64,000 nt of DNA from G965215055 sp965215055 (GCA_965215055.1 OZ244046.1:1364001-1428000); one strand, 5' to 3'; shown: positions 36,332 to 46,580, counted from the first letter of the stretch. Notes: generated by a model from the letters alone, not told the origin. Program-made: numbers and translations.

Positions 36332-38136
36332 ATGGCCGAAACTGATTACATCACTCCGGAAATTGCGGGGACTCTACCTGGCCTGCTGAATGAGCGCATA
36401 TCACGGTCACCTGCTTCAGTGGCGTATGGCTATTATGATGATGAAAAACAAGCTTGGCAGTACTTGAACTGGCAGCAAGTTGCGCAACGGGTCGCCGCCA
36501 TTCAGGCCGCTTTGCGGCAGGAGCAGCTTGTAAAGGGTGACCGTGTTGCCATCATGTTGCGCAATTGCCCCGAGTGGATAGCATTTGATCTTGCAGCACT
36601 AAGTCTGGGTTTGGTTACGGTGCCCTTGTACACCCATGACTCGTTTGAGAACGTAGCTTACGTGGTTCAGGACGCAGGCGTGAGGCTTATGCTTGTTCAA
36701 AACCGGCGTCAGTGGCGACAGTTAGCACAGACAGGCTTGGGCAGCGACTCATTGCAGCGAGTGGTTACTGTCGAGCCGATTGCTCACCAGGATACCTTGG
36801 TCGTATCCATGCAAATGTGGCTGGCAGGCCACGCGGATGCCAAGTTTCATAGAATCCCCATCGATACGGATGAACTGGCAACGATTATCTATACTTCTGG
36901 CACAACCGGGCGTCCCAAGGGGGTCATGTTGAGCCACAGAAATATCCTGTCCAATGCGTATGCGGCTTTGCAATGTGCGGATTTCTTCGCGCACGACGTG
37001 TTTTTATCTTTTTTGCCGTTATCTCATGCCTTGGAACGCACCTCAGGTTGTTATCTGCCGATGATGGCGAATGCGAAGGTATATTTTGCGCGTTCGGTGC
37101 AGCAATTGGCGCAAGACATCCAGGAAGTTCGCCCGACCGTGCTTGTATCGGTACCACGCATCTACGAAATGATATATGCAAAGGTCCTCGACTCGTTACG
37201 GCAACAATCTTTATTCGGGCAAAAGATATTTGCATGGACGCAGTACGTCGGCTGGCGTCGGTTTCGGTTCATGTCAGGTAGAGCCGGTTGGCACTGGAGT
37301 CTATTGAGCTGGCCTTTGTTGAACCGCCTGGTTGCCAGAAAGATCAATCAGAAGCTTGGTGGAAGATTGCGCTACGCCATTGCCGGCGGCGCTGCGCTGA
37401 GCAAGACAATTGCAAAGTTTTTTGTCAGCCTGGGTGTACCGCTTTACCAGGGTTATGGGATGACGGAAAGCAGCCCTGTAATCAGTGTCGGCCGACCGCA
37501 AGATAATGATCCGTTCAGTGTTGGCAAGGTGCTGCCAAGCTTGGAAATCAGGGTTACTGAAGATGGCGAGCTGTGCACGCGCAGCGATTGCGTAATGCTG
37601 GGCTATTACAAGAATGAAGATGCTACACGAGAAGTTGTAGACGATGAGGGCTGGTTGCATACGGGAGACATGGCTGCCGTAAGCGATGATGGGTATTTGT
37701 ATATCACGGGCAGAATCAAGGACATCATAGTCCTGGCAAATGCTGAAAAGGTACCACCGCAAGATATGGAGACTGCAATTTGTGCGGATGCTTTGTTTGA
37801 TCAGGTTATGGTGTTGGGTGAGGGTAGGCCTTTTCTGGTAGCCCTGCTGGTATTGCATGAGGCAGAGTGGCGGAAACGGAAGGTACTCTTGGCTTCGATG
37901 CTACGGGAACGGAAAGTTTGCAGTCATCGCGGGCGCGAAAATATATATTGAAGCGTTTGTCAGGTTGCCTAAGGGAGTTTCCCGGTTATGCTCAAATACG
38001 AAGGGTCAGTCTCTATCTTGATCCGTGGACGATTGAGAATGGTTTGCTGACACCGACTCTGAAAATAAAAAGGGCACAACTTCAGCGGCGGTTTGAAAAA
38101 GATATAGAGGCTATGTACGAATCTCTGGCGCACTGA
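36332..38136 (+). pseudogene. Long-chain fatty-acid-CoA ligase (AMP-binding enzyme), frameshifted near the 3' end
   Basis: This acyl-adenylating enzyme has LATIIYTSGTTGRPKGVMLSHRN (AMP-binding P-loop), YQGYGMTESSPVIS and GWLHTGDMAAVSDDGYLYITGR intact in the first frame, which runs to 37951. The expected C-terminal part, LREFPGYAQIRRVSLYLDPW and TPTLKIKRAQLQRRFEKDIE, is found in another frame ending at 38136. An indel near 37860-37890 explains both. As read, the product is 539 residues with an aberrant tail and lacks the last helices. It may be inactivated, or the shift may be a sequencing error. Confidence 0.85.
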
Positions 38137-38177
38137 ATCGCTTTGATGTCATCGGCGGCCAAAAGATTACGCGGGAG

Positions 38178-38705
38178 TCACTGCTTGACCTGTATCAACA
38201 TGGCGTCAATCCCGTTTGTGCGCAAATGCCCGCGTATTTGCTCCAGGTACTGTCGGTTGCTGACAGGACCGATACGTACCCTGTGCCACGTCTCGTTGTT
38301 TACGCTTACCGACTGAACGTTAGCTGTCACGTTCAGCTGTGCCAAGCGTGTTTTCAGGTTGTCGGCATCATCCAATTGTTGGAATGAACCGACCTGCAAC
38401 AGGTATTCTCCGGTAAGTATTGTACGTTCCCTGTGCGCAGGGTTTTTCGTCTCTTCCTCAGGGATTACAACTTCCAGTTCCGGCAATATGGTGTAGAAGT
38501 CGAATGTACGTTGTGCAGGTGGCTTGCCGCTTGTCCCGCCTTGTTCATCATGAGCCGTGGAGCCTGTCTGTAATGGGTCGGCCTGGTGGTCATCGGTGCT
38601 TGTTATCTTTGCAATGCCCAGCCCTATCAGAATACCCAGCGTCAGCCAAATCCAGGCACGGGGATTTCTTTGAGACCGGATCGGTCGTCTCTTTGCGCCG
38701 GACAT
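38178..38705 (-). CDS. SPOR-domain protein (FtsN-like)
   Basis: This 175-residue inner-membrane protein has a short basic cytosolic N-terminus, one membrane helix (AWIWLTLGILIGLGIAKI), a flexible linker and a C-terminal SPOR domain (LLQVGSFQQLDDADNLKTRL to LRTNGIDAMLIQVKQ) that binds denuded peptidoglycan at the division septum. It lies 5 bases downstream of argS, a common place for FtsN-like genes. Short for FtsN proper, so the name is withheld. Confidence 0.87.
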   Translation of the reverse strand: MSGAKRRPIRSQRNPRAWIWLTLGILIGLGIAKITSTDDHQADPLQTGSTAHDEQGGTSGKPPAQRTFDFYTILPELEVVIPEEETKNPAHRERTILTGEYLLQVGSFQQLDDADNLKTRLAQLNVTANVQSVSVNNETWHRVRIGPVSNRQYLEQIRGHLRTNGIDAMLIQVKQ

Positions 38706-38710
38706 CAGTT

Positions 38711-40462
38711 CTACATGTGCCGAGGAGCGCTTACGTCAAGCAGTGTAAGGCCATTTTGTAATATGATCTGCGTTGCCCGAATCAGTTTGAGACGTGCTTC
38801 TCGCAGTGGCGGATCGTCGACTAAAACCTGGTGAGCGTTGTAGAAACTGTGAAAGGCATTTGCAAGGTCGCGCAAATAGTTGACCATGACGTGAGGAGAA
38901 AGCTGCTCAGCTGCCGTTAGAACCTTCTCCGGAAATTGATCCAGGTGCTTTATCAAATCCAGCTCCTGTTCTTCAGCCAGAAGGGCTGCATCCGCTTTAA
39001 CGAGATTGTGTTCCCGGCCACCGGCCTGCCCAAAAATGCTGCAAATTCTTGCATGTGCATATTGTACATAATAAACGGGGTTGTCTTGTGTTTGTGAAGT
39101 CGCCAAGTCCAGGTCAAAATCCAGGTGCTGTTCACACCTGCGCATCACGTAAAAAAAACGCGCGGCATCTTTGCCAATCCGTTTTCGCAATTGGCGCAAG
39201 GTGATGAATTCACCAGCGCGGGTAGACATGGCAAGTTTGTTTTTGCCTTCATACAAATTTGCAAACTGTACCAACAGGATACGCAGCCGGTTTGAATCTT
39301 TGCCAAGTGCCCCGACAGCAGCTTTTACACGTGCAATGTAGCCGTGATGGTCAGCACCCCATACGTCAATCAGTTGATCAAACCCGCGTTCATATTTTTC
39401 CAGATGATAGGCAACGTCTGATGCGAAATAGGTGGTTTGGCCGTTTTTACGTACCAGCACCCGGTCCTTCTCGTCACCAAATGCAGTGCTGCGAAACCAA
39501 AGTGCACCATCTTTGTTATACGTGTGGCCGCTATGAGTTAATTTGTCAAGCGCAGTCTGTACTTTGTTCTCCGTTACCAAGGTTCGCTCTGAGTACCAGT
39601 TGTCAAAATATACCCCGAAGTGTTCCAAATCATCCTTGATATCGTCAGTGATAATATCCAGTGCGCGTTTGCCGAAGGTTGCATAATCAGACTCGCCAAG
39701 TAATTCTTTGGCTATGTTGATAATGGCGTTTATGTAAGCCTCTTGATCCTTGTCTTGCAATTCATGCGGGTCCGGTAGCCGTGGTAGCCAAGTCTGTACC
39801 GGATGGTGGAATTGATTTTCATATTCCCTGTGCAGGGAGGCGGCGATGTCCCAAATATAGTCGCCCTGGTAGGCGTTGTCTGGAAAGGCAAGTGTTTCAC
39901 CACACAATTCCAGGTATCTCAGCCACACCGACGTCGTCAGAATATCAATCTGTCGGCCCGTATCGTTTACGTAGTATTCGCGATAGACTTCGTAACCAAC
40001 CGCTTCAAGTAAATTGGCGATAGTCGCCCCGTAAGCGGCGCCGCGTCCGTGACCGACGTGTAAAGGACCTGTGGGGTTTGCGGAGACGAATTCGATCTGT
40101 ATCTTGTTACTGGCGTATTTGTCCGTGCTGCCGAAGCTGTCTTTTTTACTCAAGATTTGATTGAGAGTCTCGCCGTGAAGTCCGGTGTGCACGTGGAAGT
40201 TGAGAAACCCTGCACCTGCGATTTCGATTTTGGCGATTGCATCATCATCGGGTATGTGGTTGACAATCTTTTCTGCCATCTTGCGCGCCGGCACGTTCAT
40301 GCGCCCCGCAAGTTGTAATGCCAGGTTGCTGGCGAAATCGCCATGGGCCTTGTCCTTGCTGCGCGTAACATGGATATCGATTTTTACATCTGCCGGCAGG
40401 TCGCCCCGAGCCTGCAAGCTGGATACGGCGTCCCGCAATAATTGAATAATGTGTAATTGCAT
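38711..40462 (-). CDS. argS: Arginyl-tRNA synthetase
   Basis: This 583-residue class I synthetase charges tRNA-Arg. An N-terminal Arg-S domain is followed by the HIGH-type motif FVSANPTGPLHVGHGRGA near residue 130, the catalytic Rossmann core (VWGADHHGYIARVKAAVGAL) and the C-terminal anticodon-binding DALR domain (HSFYNAHQVL). The KMSKS loop is degenerate as usual in ArgRS (NKLAMSTRAGEF). It is convergently placed with nothing; priA lies upstream on the same strand. Confidence 0.97.
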   Translation of the reverse strand: MQLHIIQLLRDAVSSLQARGDLPADVKIDIHVTRSKDKAHGDFASNLALQLAGRMNVPARKMAEKIVNHIPDDDAIAKIEIAGAGFLNFHVHTGLHGETLNQILSKKDSFGSTDKYASNKIQIEFVSANPTGPLHVGHGRGAAYGATIANLLEAVGYEVYREYYVNDTGRQIDILTTSVWLRYLELCGETLAFPDNAYQGDYIWDIAASLHREYENQFHHPVQTWLPRLPDPHELQDKDQEAYINAIINIAKELLGESDYATFGKRALDIITDDIKDDLEHFGVYFDNWYSERTLVTENKVQTALDKLTHSGHTYNKDGALWFRSTAFGDEKDRVLVRKNGQTTYFASDVAYHLEKYERGFDQLIDVWGADHHGYIARVKAAVGALGKDSNRLRILLVQFANLYEGKNKLAMSTRAGEFITLRQLRKRIGKDAARFFYVMRRCEQHLDFDLDLATSQTQDNPVYYVQYAHARICSIFGQAGGREHNLVKADAALLAEEQELDLIKHLDQFPEKVLTAAEQLSPHVMVNYLRDLANAFHSFYNAHQVLVDDPPLREARLKLIRATQIILQNGLTLLDVSAPRHM

Positions 40463-40535
40463 CAGAAAAGCCGGTTAACCGGAAAGGCGTTGCATTATAC
40501 CTGTTGCTTTTGTATGCGACTTGCCATCTTCTTTT

Positions 40536-42554
40536 TTACTCCATTTCCAGCGGGTCTACTTCAATGTTCCAGCGGACTCGCTTGGCGAGGGGGCGTTGTT
40601 GAATAATGTGCGCCCAGTTGCCCAGTTGTTGCTGCATGACTTTTCTACTGGGAGAGGTGAGGATCAGTTGGCTTTGATACATTCCAGCTTTGCGTGCCAA
40701 CAAGGCTGGAATAGGCCCCATGATTTTGAGTCGGGATGAGTTTTTTGCGGACATTAAGTTTTTGACGTCTTGCAAGAATCGTTGTTGCAGGTTTTTCTGG
40801 CGTGCGCGTGCATGTATCAAGGTCATGCAAGTATAGGGAGGTAGCGCACAGCCCTTGCGCGTTTTCAAGGCCTCTTCGGAAAAGACGTCATAACCATCGG
40901 CCAGCAAGCGAGTAAGTAACGGATGCTCGGGTTGATGAGTCTGTAATAATACCTTTCCCTTGTCAGCCCCGCGGCCTGCTCTGCCAGCGACTTGTATTAC
41001 CAACTGTGCAAGGCGTTCCATGGCGCGGAAATCCGTGCTGAATAAACCATGATCAACATTGAGAATGCCCACCAGCGTTACCTTCGGAAAGTCATGGCCT
41101 TTGGACAGCATTTGTGTGCCAATGATGATTTGATACTTGCCGCGATGGATATCATCCAGCTTGGTTTGTAATGCATGCTTTTTGCGGGTGCTGTCGCGAT
41201 CAATTCGGGTAACGGCTGTGTCGGGAAATAGTTTTCTCAGCTTGTTTTCAATTCGCTGTGTGCCTTCTCCCAGCCATAGCAGGTTGTTGCGGCGGCATTG
41301 TGGGCATGTATCGGGGGCATCCTCTTCTTTCAGGCAATAATGACACTTCATGATTTTTCGCTTTTTATAGAAGGTCATTCGAGCGTCGCAGCGCGAGCAT
41401 TCGGCTATCCAGCTACAATCCTGACAAAATAAGACGGGCGCATAGCCGCGACGATTCAAGAAAAGCAGAACTTGGCGTTTTTTACTCAACTCGGACTCGA
41501 TCGCTTCCAGAAGATCAATGGATAAGCCTCCGGAAGCCATCCTGGTGCGCATGTCAATCAGTTCTACCTGCGGGATTTCCGCCTGCCGGGCACGTTGGCT
41601 AAGTACCAGTTTTTGATATTTTTTTGTATTGACATTGTGCTGGCTTTCAAAGGAAGGGGTTGCACTACCCAGAATGATGGGGATTGATGCGCGTTTGGCG
41701 CGATAGACGGCGATATCGCGGGCATGATACAAGAATCCTTCCTGTTGTTTGAATGACAGGTCGTGTTCTTCATCAACAATAATCAAACCAAGATTTTTGA
41801 AAGGTAAAAAAACGGCAGAGCGTGTCCCTACGATTATTTGTGTCGTTCCGTTACTGGCTGCAAGCCAAGCCTGGGCGCTTTCACTTGCGTTCAGGTTCGA
41901 GTGCATTACGGCAATCTGTCCTCCCAGCCTTGCCTTGATGCGTCGTACCAGTTGCAGGGTCAGTCCGATTTCAGGTACAAGAATGAGGACTTGTCTGTCG
42001 CTGCGAATCACGTCTTTGGCCAAGGCAAGATAAACCTCGGTTTTACCACTGCCGGTAACTCCGGCAAGCAAATAGCTGTTGAACTCGTTCAGTCTTTTTT
42101 GAATTTGAGTATAGGCGCGTTGTTGCTCTTCATTAAGGGTAAGGCGTTGTAAAGAATGGCTCGGAATTGTGTCATTACGGCTTCGATAGAAAATCTTGCC
42201 TGGTGATGTAATGAATTGCCTATTGCGCAATGTTCTGGGCATTGCAGCACCAAGTACTTCCCCTAATGGTTGCTGGTAATAACTGGCGACCCAAAATAGT
42301 ACCTCCAGCAAAGGCTGATCGAGCACGGGCTGCTCGTCAAGAATTTTGGTAACGGTTCTCAGTTTACTGAGTGGCAGGGCACTGTGGTCGCTCTTGTCAA
42401 TGACGATACCGGTAAGTGTACGTTGCCCGAACGGTACTTGTACGCGCACGCCGATTTCAATACTATCGGTGGCCGGTTTTTCAGGTGCCAGGTATTCAAA
42501 GTTTTGGTATAGTGGTACAGGCAGTGCAATTTGCAGAATGGACGCTGATTTCAT
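40536..42554 (-). CDS. priA: Primosomal protein N' (replication-restart helicase PriA)
   Basis: This superfamily 2 helicase of 672 residues reloads the replisome at stalled forks. The N-terminal 3'-DNA-binding domain is followed by Walker A AGVTGSGKTEVYLALA, LIIVDEEHDLSFKQ (DEEH box) and helicase motifs IILGSATPS and VAGRAGRG. Between them sits the zinc domain, with cysteine pairs in LFCQDCSWIAECSRCDARM and MKCHYCLKEEDAPDTCPQC. The protein is about 60 residues shorter than the enterobacterial enzyme, with all motifs present. Confidence 0.96.
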   Translation of the reverse strand: MKSASILQIALPVPLYQNFEYLAPEKPATDSIEIGVRVQVPFGQRTLTGIVIDKSDHSALPLSKLRTVTKILDEQPVLDQPLLEVLFWVASYYQQPLGEVLGAAMPRTLRNRQFITSPGKIFYRSRNDTIPSHSLQRLTLNEEQQRAYTQIQKRLNEFNSYLLAGVTGSGKTEVYLALAKDVIRSDRQVLILVPEIGLTLQLVRRIKARLGGQIAVMHSNLNASESAQAWLAASNGTTQIIVGTRSAVFLPFKNLGLIIVDEEHDLSFKQQEGFLYHARDIAVYRAKRASIPIILGSATPSFESQHNVNTKKYQKLVLSQRARQAEIPQVELIDMRTRMASGGLSIDLLEAIESELSKKRQVLLFLNRRGYAPVLFCQDCSWIAECSRCDARMTFYKKRKIMKCHYCLKEEDAPDTCPQCRRNNLLWLGEGTQRIENKLRKLFPDTAVTRIDRDSTRKKHALQTKLDDIHRGKYQIIIGTQMLSKGHDFPKVTLVGILNVDHGLFSTDFRAMERLAQLVIQVAGRAGRGADKGKVLLQTHQPEHPLLTRLLADGYDVFSEEALKTRKGCALPPYTCMTLIHARARQKNLQQRFLQDVKNLMSAKNSSRLKIMGPIPALLARKAGMYQSQLILTSPSRKVMQQQLGNWAHIIQQRPLAKRVRWNIEVDPLEME

Positions 42555-42861
42555 GGTAATCGTTGACGAAGCAGCCCTTCGGGATAGACGCGCGGTCAGC
42601 CCACTCTACTTTCTCGTAGCACCTGTGAGACTTCTAACAGACATCTGATTTGGCAGCTTTTCACCAGGTGTGCAGGGCTGAGGCCGGTTCAACCCTTGTC
42701 AGGGGCAGTTCTTTGTTTGTGCTGACGCAGCAATCATAGCACAAGCTTTTATCGTGGTTTTGTGGGAAAATAAAAGGTAACGTATCTTCATGTCTGAACT
42801 CCCCGGCGAGCCTGATCAGTTCCAAATATTTGTTATTTTCCGAGTGAGACCTTTTTCAAGC
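42555..42861. other. Intergenic region between divergent priA and degP-like genes
   Basis: This 307-base region should hold the promoters of both genes. An in-frame ATG at 42790 would extend the protease by 24 residues but would put a charged stretch before its signal peptide. No further feature can be supported. Confidence 0.4.
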
Positions 42862-44217
42862 ATGACTCAAAAAGCTGTTCATCTGTTCGTTCTGGGTTGC
42901 CTGCTGTGTTTTGCAACGGCAACTACCGCCGCGCTGCCCGTCAGTGTTGATGGACAACCATTGCCTACCTTGGCATCCATGCTGGAGAGAACTACGCCCG
43001 CTGTAGTAAATATTTCTACTACCGGAAAGGCCGTGGTGCGTGATCCGTTTTTTGATGATCCGTTCTTTCGCCGCTTTTTTGATATGCCGGAACGACGACG
43101 GGAAAGACGCGTCAAGGGGCTTGGGTCGGGGGTAATTATTGATGCGGATAATGGCTACATTGTAACCAATTCACATGTAATTGATAAGGCCGAAGACATC
43201 GTTGTGACACTGGAAGATGGCCAGCGATTTGATGCCCAAGTCATCGGTAAAGATGCTGGTGCCGATATTGCCGTGATTAAAATTGAAGCGAAACGTTTGC
43301 AGGAAATTTCACTGGGTGATTCCGATGACTTGCGGCAGGGGGATTTTGTCGTGGCGATTGGAAATCCGTTTGGCCTGGGGCAGACCGTAACCTCGGGAAT
43401 TGTCAGTGCCCTGGGACGTAGTGGACTTGGTATAGAGTCTTATGAGGACTTTATTCAAACCGATGCTTCTATCAACCCTGGAAACTCCGGCGGCGCCCTG
43501 GTGAATTTACGCGGTGAACTGGTTGGTATCAACACTGCTATTTATGCACCCAGTGGCGGCAATATCGGGATTGGTTTTGCAATTCCCGTCAACATGGCTC
43601 AACAGATTACGGCACAGTTGATCGAACATGGTGAAGTGAGACGCGGTCGTCTGGGCCTGGTTGCGCAAGATCTGACTCCTGAATTGGCGGAAGCCTTTGG
43701 CATATCCCGCAACAAGGGTGTTGTAGTGGCGCGGGTGGAAACGAGTTCTCCAGCAGACAAGGCGGGTATTCAGGTAGGAGACGTCATAGTTGCGGTAAAC
43801 AAAAGCAAAGTGGAAAGTGCGGCGCAGGTGCGTAATGCAATTGGCCTGTTGCGCATTGGCAATCGAGTTAATATCAAGATATTACGCGATGGTAAGTCCA
43901 AATCGCTCACCGCTGTCATTGAAGAAAAAGTCAAAAAGAACATTAGCGGGGAATCCCTCAGCAGTAAATTGACCGGGGTGGAATTCAGGCAAGTCCCGGA
44001 AAACGCCGCTCGTGGCACTGCTGCTGGTATAGAGGTCGTGCGCGTAAGTGGAAGGGCGCGCTCGGCAGGGCTGCGAAGAGGCGACATTATTATCAGCGTG
44101 AATAGAAAGCGCGTGAAAACCATTCGCGACATGAAGGCCGCAATCAAGAAGAATCCGAGTGCGATATTGCTGAATATCCAGCGGGATATGCAAGGCCTGT
44201 TTATTCTTATTCGCTAA
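42862..44217 (+). CDS. DegP/DegQ-family periplasmic serine endoprotease (HtrA)
   Basis: This Do-family protease and chaperone (about 451 residues from the ATG at 42862) has a signal peptide (KAVHLFVLGCLLCFATATTAA), an HtrA trypsin-like domain with His in YIVTNSHVIDKAED, Asp in GADIAVIKI and Ser in NPGNSGGALVN, and two PDZ domains (about 275-360 and 375-445; RLGLVAQDLTPELAEAFGI starts the first). The LA loop is present (DPFFDDPFFRRFFDMPERR). DegP and DegQ cannot be told apart with confidence. Confidence 0.93.
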   Translation: MTQKAVHLFVLGCLLCFATATTAALPVSVDGQPLPTLASMLERTTPAVVNISTTGKAVVRDPFFDDPFFRRFFDMPERRRERRVKGLGSGVIIDADNGYIVTNSHVIDKAEDIVVTLEDGQRFDAQVIGKDAGADIAVIKIEAKRLQEISLGDSDDLRQGDFVVAIGNPFGLGQTVTSGIVSALGRSGLGIESYEDFIQTDASINPGNSGGALVNLRGELVGINTAIYAPSGGNIGIGFAIPVNMAQQITAQLIEHGEVRRGRLGLVAQDLTPELAEAFGISRNKGVVVARVETSSPADKAGIQVGDVIVAVNKSKVESAAQVRNAIGLLRIGNRVNIKILRDGKSKSLTAVIEEKVKKNISGESLSSKLTGVEFRQVPENAARGTAAGIEVVRVSGRARSAGLRRGDIIISVNRKRVKTIRDMKAAIKKNPSAILLNIQRDMQGLFILIR

Positions 44218-44265
44218 TCGTGAAGGACGTTGTTCAGGCGTGAAAATTTTTATAGAGTAGTCTTT

Positions 44266-44499
44266 TCAACCGCCTGTAACAGGAGGGAAAAATGCAACTT
44301 CATCTCCTTCCTTCACTTCTTTGCTGAAGTCGGCATATTCATGGTTGACCGCGACCAGGAGTCGCTCTGGTCGCTCCATGTTATTTGTTGCCTGCCGCCA
44401 AATTTTTTCAACTGTCGTGGTTCCGGTGATTAACAAATGGTCGCTATCTCGTCCCATGGTTTCCCGCAGGCTGGCAAAGTACTTTACATGTACAGTCAT
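44266..44499 (-). CDS. moaD: Molybdopterin synthase sulfur-carrier subunit MoaD
   Basis: This 77-residue ubiquitin-fold protein ends in the diagnostic PPVTGG; the terminal Gly-Gly carries the thiocarboxylate used to make molybdopterin. KYFASLRETMGRDSDHL is typical of the N-terminus. It is divergent from moaC. No moaE is in the window. Confidence 0.92.
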   Translation of the reverse strand: MTVHVKYFASLRETMGRDSDHLLITGTTTVEKIWRQATNNMERPERLLVAVNHEYADFSKEVKEGDEVAFFPPVTGG

Positions 44500-44588
44500 T
44501 TTTCAGATACGGTAGCCGAATGCTTATACTACTTGTAAAACTAAATGGTACCATCGCATGGCAATGAAGGCAGCATGGCAGGCACATC

Positions 44589-45068
44589 GTGAGAAAATTC
44601 ACGCATTTTAATCAAGCGGGCGAGGCGCACATGGTGGACGTGGGCGAAAAAACCGTCAGCCACCGGGTTGCAATAGCCGGGGGACGCATCCGTATGCAGG
44701 CGGAAACGCTGCAACAGGTACAAAACAGGGGGCATAAGAAAGGTGATGTCCTTGGCGTAGCGCGTATTGCCGGTATTATGGCGGCCAAGAGAACGTCGGA
44801 ACTGGTGCCGTTGTGTCACCCTTTGTCATTGACTACTGTGGAGATCGAGTTCGACATTGAACAGGCATCTGCCTCGATATATTGCAGGGCAACCACGGAA
44901 ACCCATGGCCCAACTGGTGTGGAAATGGAAGCTCTTACGGCAGTGCAGATCGCCTTGTTGACGATTTACGATATGTGTAAAGCCGTTGACCGAGGCATGA
45001 TCTTACAAGATATCAAATTACTGAAAAAAACAGGTGGGACGTCTGGCACGTGGGTGTGCAAGGACTAG
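44589..45068 (+). CDS. moaC: Cyclic pyranopterin monophosphate synthase MoaC
   Basis: This 159-residue enzyme makes cPMP in molybdenum cofactor synthesis. The GTG start gives FTHFNQAGEAHMVDVGEK, the usual N-terminus. Active-site segments GDVLGVARIAGIMAAKRTSE, LVPLCHPL, and THGPTGVEMEALTAVQIAL followed by DMCKAVDRGM are intact. Confidence 0.95.
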   Translation: MRKFTHFNQAGEAHMVDVGEKTVSHRVAIAGGRIRMQAETLQQVQNRGHKKGDVLGVARIAGIMAAKRTSELVPLCHPLSLTTVEIEFDIEQASASIYCRATTETHGPTGVEMEALTAVQIALLTIYDMCKAVDRGMILQDIKLLKKTGGTSGTWVCKD

Positions 45069-45090
45069 TTTGTTTTAGTCTTGCAAAAGC

Positions 45091-46152
45091 ATGCCGATGA
45101 ATGAATCTTTCAGCGATCGGATTCTGACGTGGTTCGATCAATATGGCCGTAAAGATTTGCCTTGGCAGCGTGGTCGAAGCCCTTATGGTATCTGGGTTTC
45201 CGAGATCATGTTGCAGCAGACACGTGTTGAAACCGTAATTCCATATTATGAGAAATTCATACGCAGGTTTGCAAACGTGGAACAGCTTGCGCATGCACCA
45301 CTTGATGAAGTGTTACACCATTGGACGGGTCTAGGCTACTATGCGCGGGCAAGGAATTTGCACAAGGCTGCCAGGCAGCTATGCGAGAAACATCATGGTG
45401 TTTTCCCGCAAACCTTTGATGAAGTCGTTGCGCTGCCAGGTGTTGGTCGTTCTACGGCCGCCGCAATCTTGGCCCTGAGCTTTGATCAGCGGCACGCCAT
45501 TTTGGACGGCAATGTAAAGCGTGTGTTGACCAGGTATTTTGCGGTAACGGGTTGGCCTGGTAATCGCTCAATTGAAACAAAACTCTGGCAACACGCGGAA
45601 TCATTATTGCCACAAAATGAGGTTGGGCGGTATACGCAGGCGATGATGGATTTGGGGGCTACACTGTGCACGCGCACCAATCCGGGTTGTGCAGGTTGCC
45701 CGATTCGTTTCGGGTGCATGGCCTTTAGGCAGCAACGTCAGTTGGAATTTCCTACTCCGAAACCTGTGCGAAATTTGCCCCGCCGTAAAGTGCTGGTTGC
45801 CCTGCTTCAAAATCGCGAAGGCGAAGTGTGGCTGGAAAAACGCCCGCCCGTCGGTATTTGGGGAGGTCTGTACAGCTTCCCTGAATTTGTGGATGAATCC
45901 AGTATGCAGAGATGGCTTGAGAAAACATGCAAAATGGGTCGTTCTAAAGTTACCGTATTGCCGACTGTCACCCATATTTTTTCTCACTTTCAACTGCACA
46001 TGTATCCAAAACTGGTGCAACTGCAACGATTTCCCAACGTTGTGATGGAAGACGGCCTCGGGGTTTGGTATAAAGGCGGTGAACAAAAAATTGGATTGGC
46101 ATCGCCGATCAAGAAGACCTTACGACTGGTAACAGAAGGGAGACTCCCATGA
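45091..46152 (+). CDS. mutY: Adenine DNA glycosylase MutY
   Basis: This 353-residue glycosylase removes A mispaired with 8-oxoguanine. Motifs: WVSEIMLQQTRVETVIPYYE, helix-hairpin-helix LPGVGRSTAAAILALSF, catalytic Asp in HAILDGNVKRVLTR, and the [4Fe-4S] set C-x6-C-x2-C-x5-C in CTRTNPGCAGCPIRFGC. The C-terminal MutT-like domain (VWLEKRPPVGIWGGLYSFPE) recognises 8-oxoG. The stop overlaps the yggX start by 4 bases, the standard mutY-yggX pair. Confidence 0.97.
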   Translation: MPMNESFSDRILTWFDQYGRKDLPWQRGRSPYGIWVSEIMLQQTRVETVIPYYEKFIRRFANVEQLAHAPLDEVLHHWTGLGYYARARNLHKAARQLCEKHHGVFPQTFDEVVALPGVGRSTAAAILALSFDQRHAILDGNVKRVLTRYFAVTGWPGNRSIETKLWQHAESLLPQNEVGRYTQAMMDLGATLCTRTNPGCAGCPIRFGCMAFRQQRQLEFPTPKPVRNLPRRKVLVALLQNREGEVWLEKRPPVGIWGGLYSFPEFVDESSMQRWLEKTCKMGRSKVTVLPTVTHIFSHFQLHMYPKLVQLQRFPNVVMEDGLGVWYKGGEQKIGLASPIKKTLRLVTEGRLP

Positions 46153-46424
46153 CGCGCACGGTACAATGCGTGAAGCTCGGTAGAGAAGCCGAGGGCTTGG
46201 AATATATGCCATATCCCGGGGAATTGGGCCAGAAGATTTATGATAGTGTTTCGAAAGAAGGCTGGGAAATGTGGGTCAATCATCAAACGATGCTGATGAA
46301 CGAATACAGGCTCACTCCCGTTGACCCGAAAGCGCGTAAATTCCTGGAAGAGGAAATGGAAAAGTTCTTTTTTGGTGAAGGCTCGGCAAGGCCAAAAGAG
46401 TTTGTCGACCCCAATGCTCAATAA
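46149..46424 (+). CDS. yggX: Probable Fe(2+)-trafficking protein YggX
   Basis: This 91-residue protein begins MTRTVQCVKLGREAEGLEYM, with conserved Cys7, and contains WEMWVNHQTMLMNEYRL, both diagnostic of YggX, which protects iron-sulfur proteins and helps repair oxidised clusters. It overlaps mutY by 4 bases; MutY itself carries an iron-sulfur cluster. Confidence 0.95.
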   Translation: MTRTVQCVKLGREAEGLEYMPYPGELGQKIYDSVSKEGWEMWVNHQTMLMNEYRLTPVDPKARKFLEEEMEKFFFGEGSARPKEFVDPNAQ

Positions 46425-46504
46425 CGAGCACACGTCGAGCAGGCATTGACATCTCATATACAGGCTCGTCTAATTGCGCGCTACAAACTATCCTTCTGAT
46501 ATCT

Positions 46505-46580
46505 GGCCAGGTAGCTCAGTCGGTAGAGCAGTGGACTGAAAATCCTCGTGTCGGTGGTTCGATTCCGCCCCTGGCCACCA
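46505..46580 (+). tRNA. tRNA-Phe (anticodon GAA)
   Basis: This 76-base tRNA has a perfect acceptor stem GGCCAGG/CCTGGCC followed by A and an encoded CCA. The D arm is AGCTCAGTCGGTAGAGC, the anticodon loop CTGAAAA with GAA, and the T loop GTTCGATTC. An extensive accessory region begins directly downstream, and tRNA genes are common integration sites, but I found no duplicated tRNA 3' end. Confidence 0.97.

Noticed and set aside
46505..46580. tRNA-Phe as an integration site for the downstream accessory region
   Set aside because: No second copy of the tRNA 3' end or an integrase gene was found in the window, so an att site cannot be supported.
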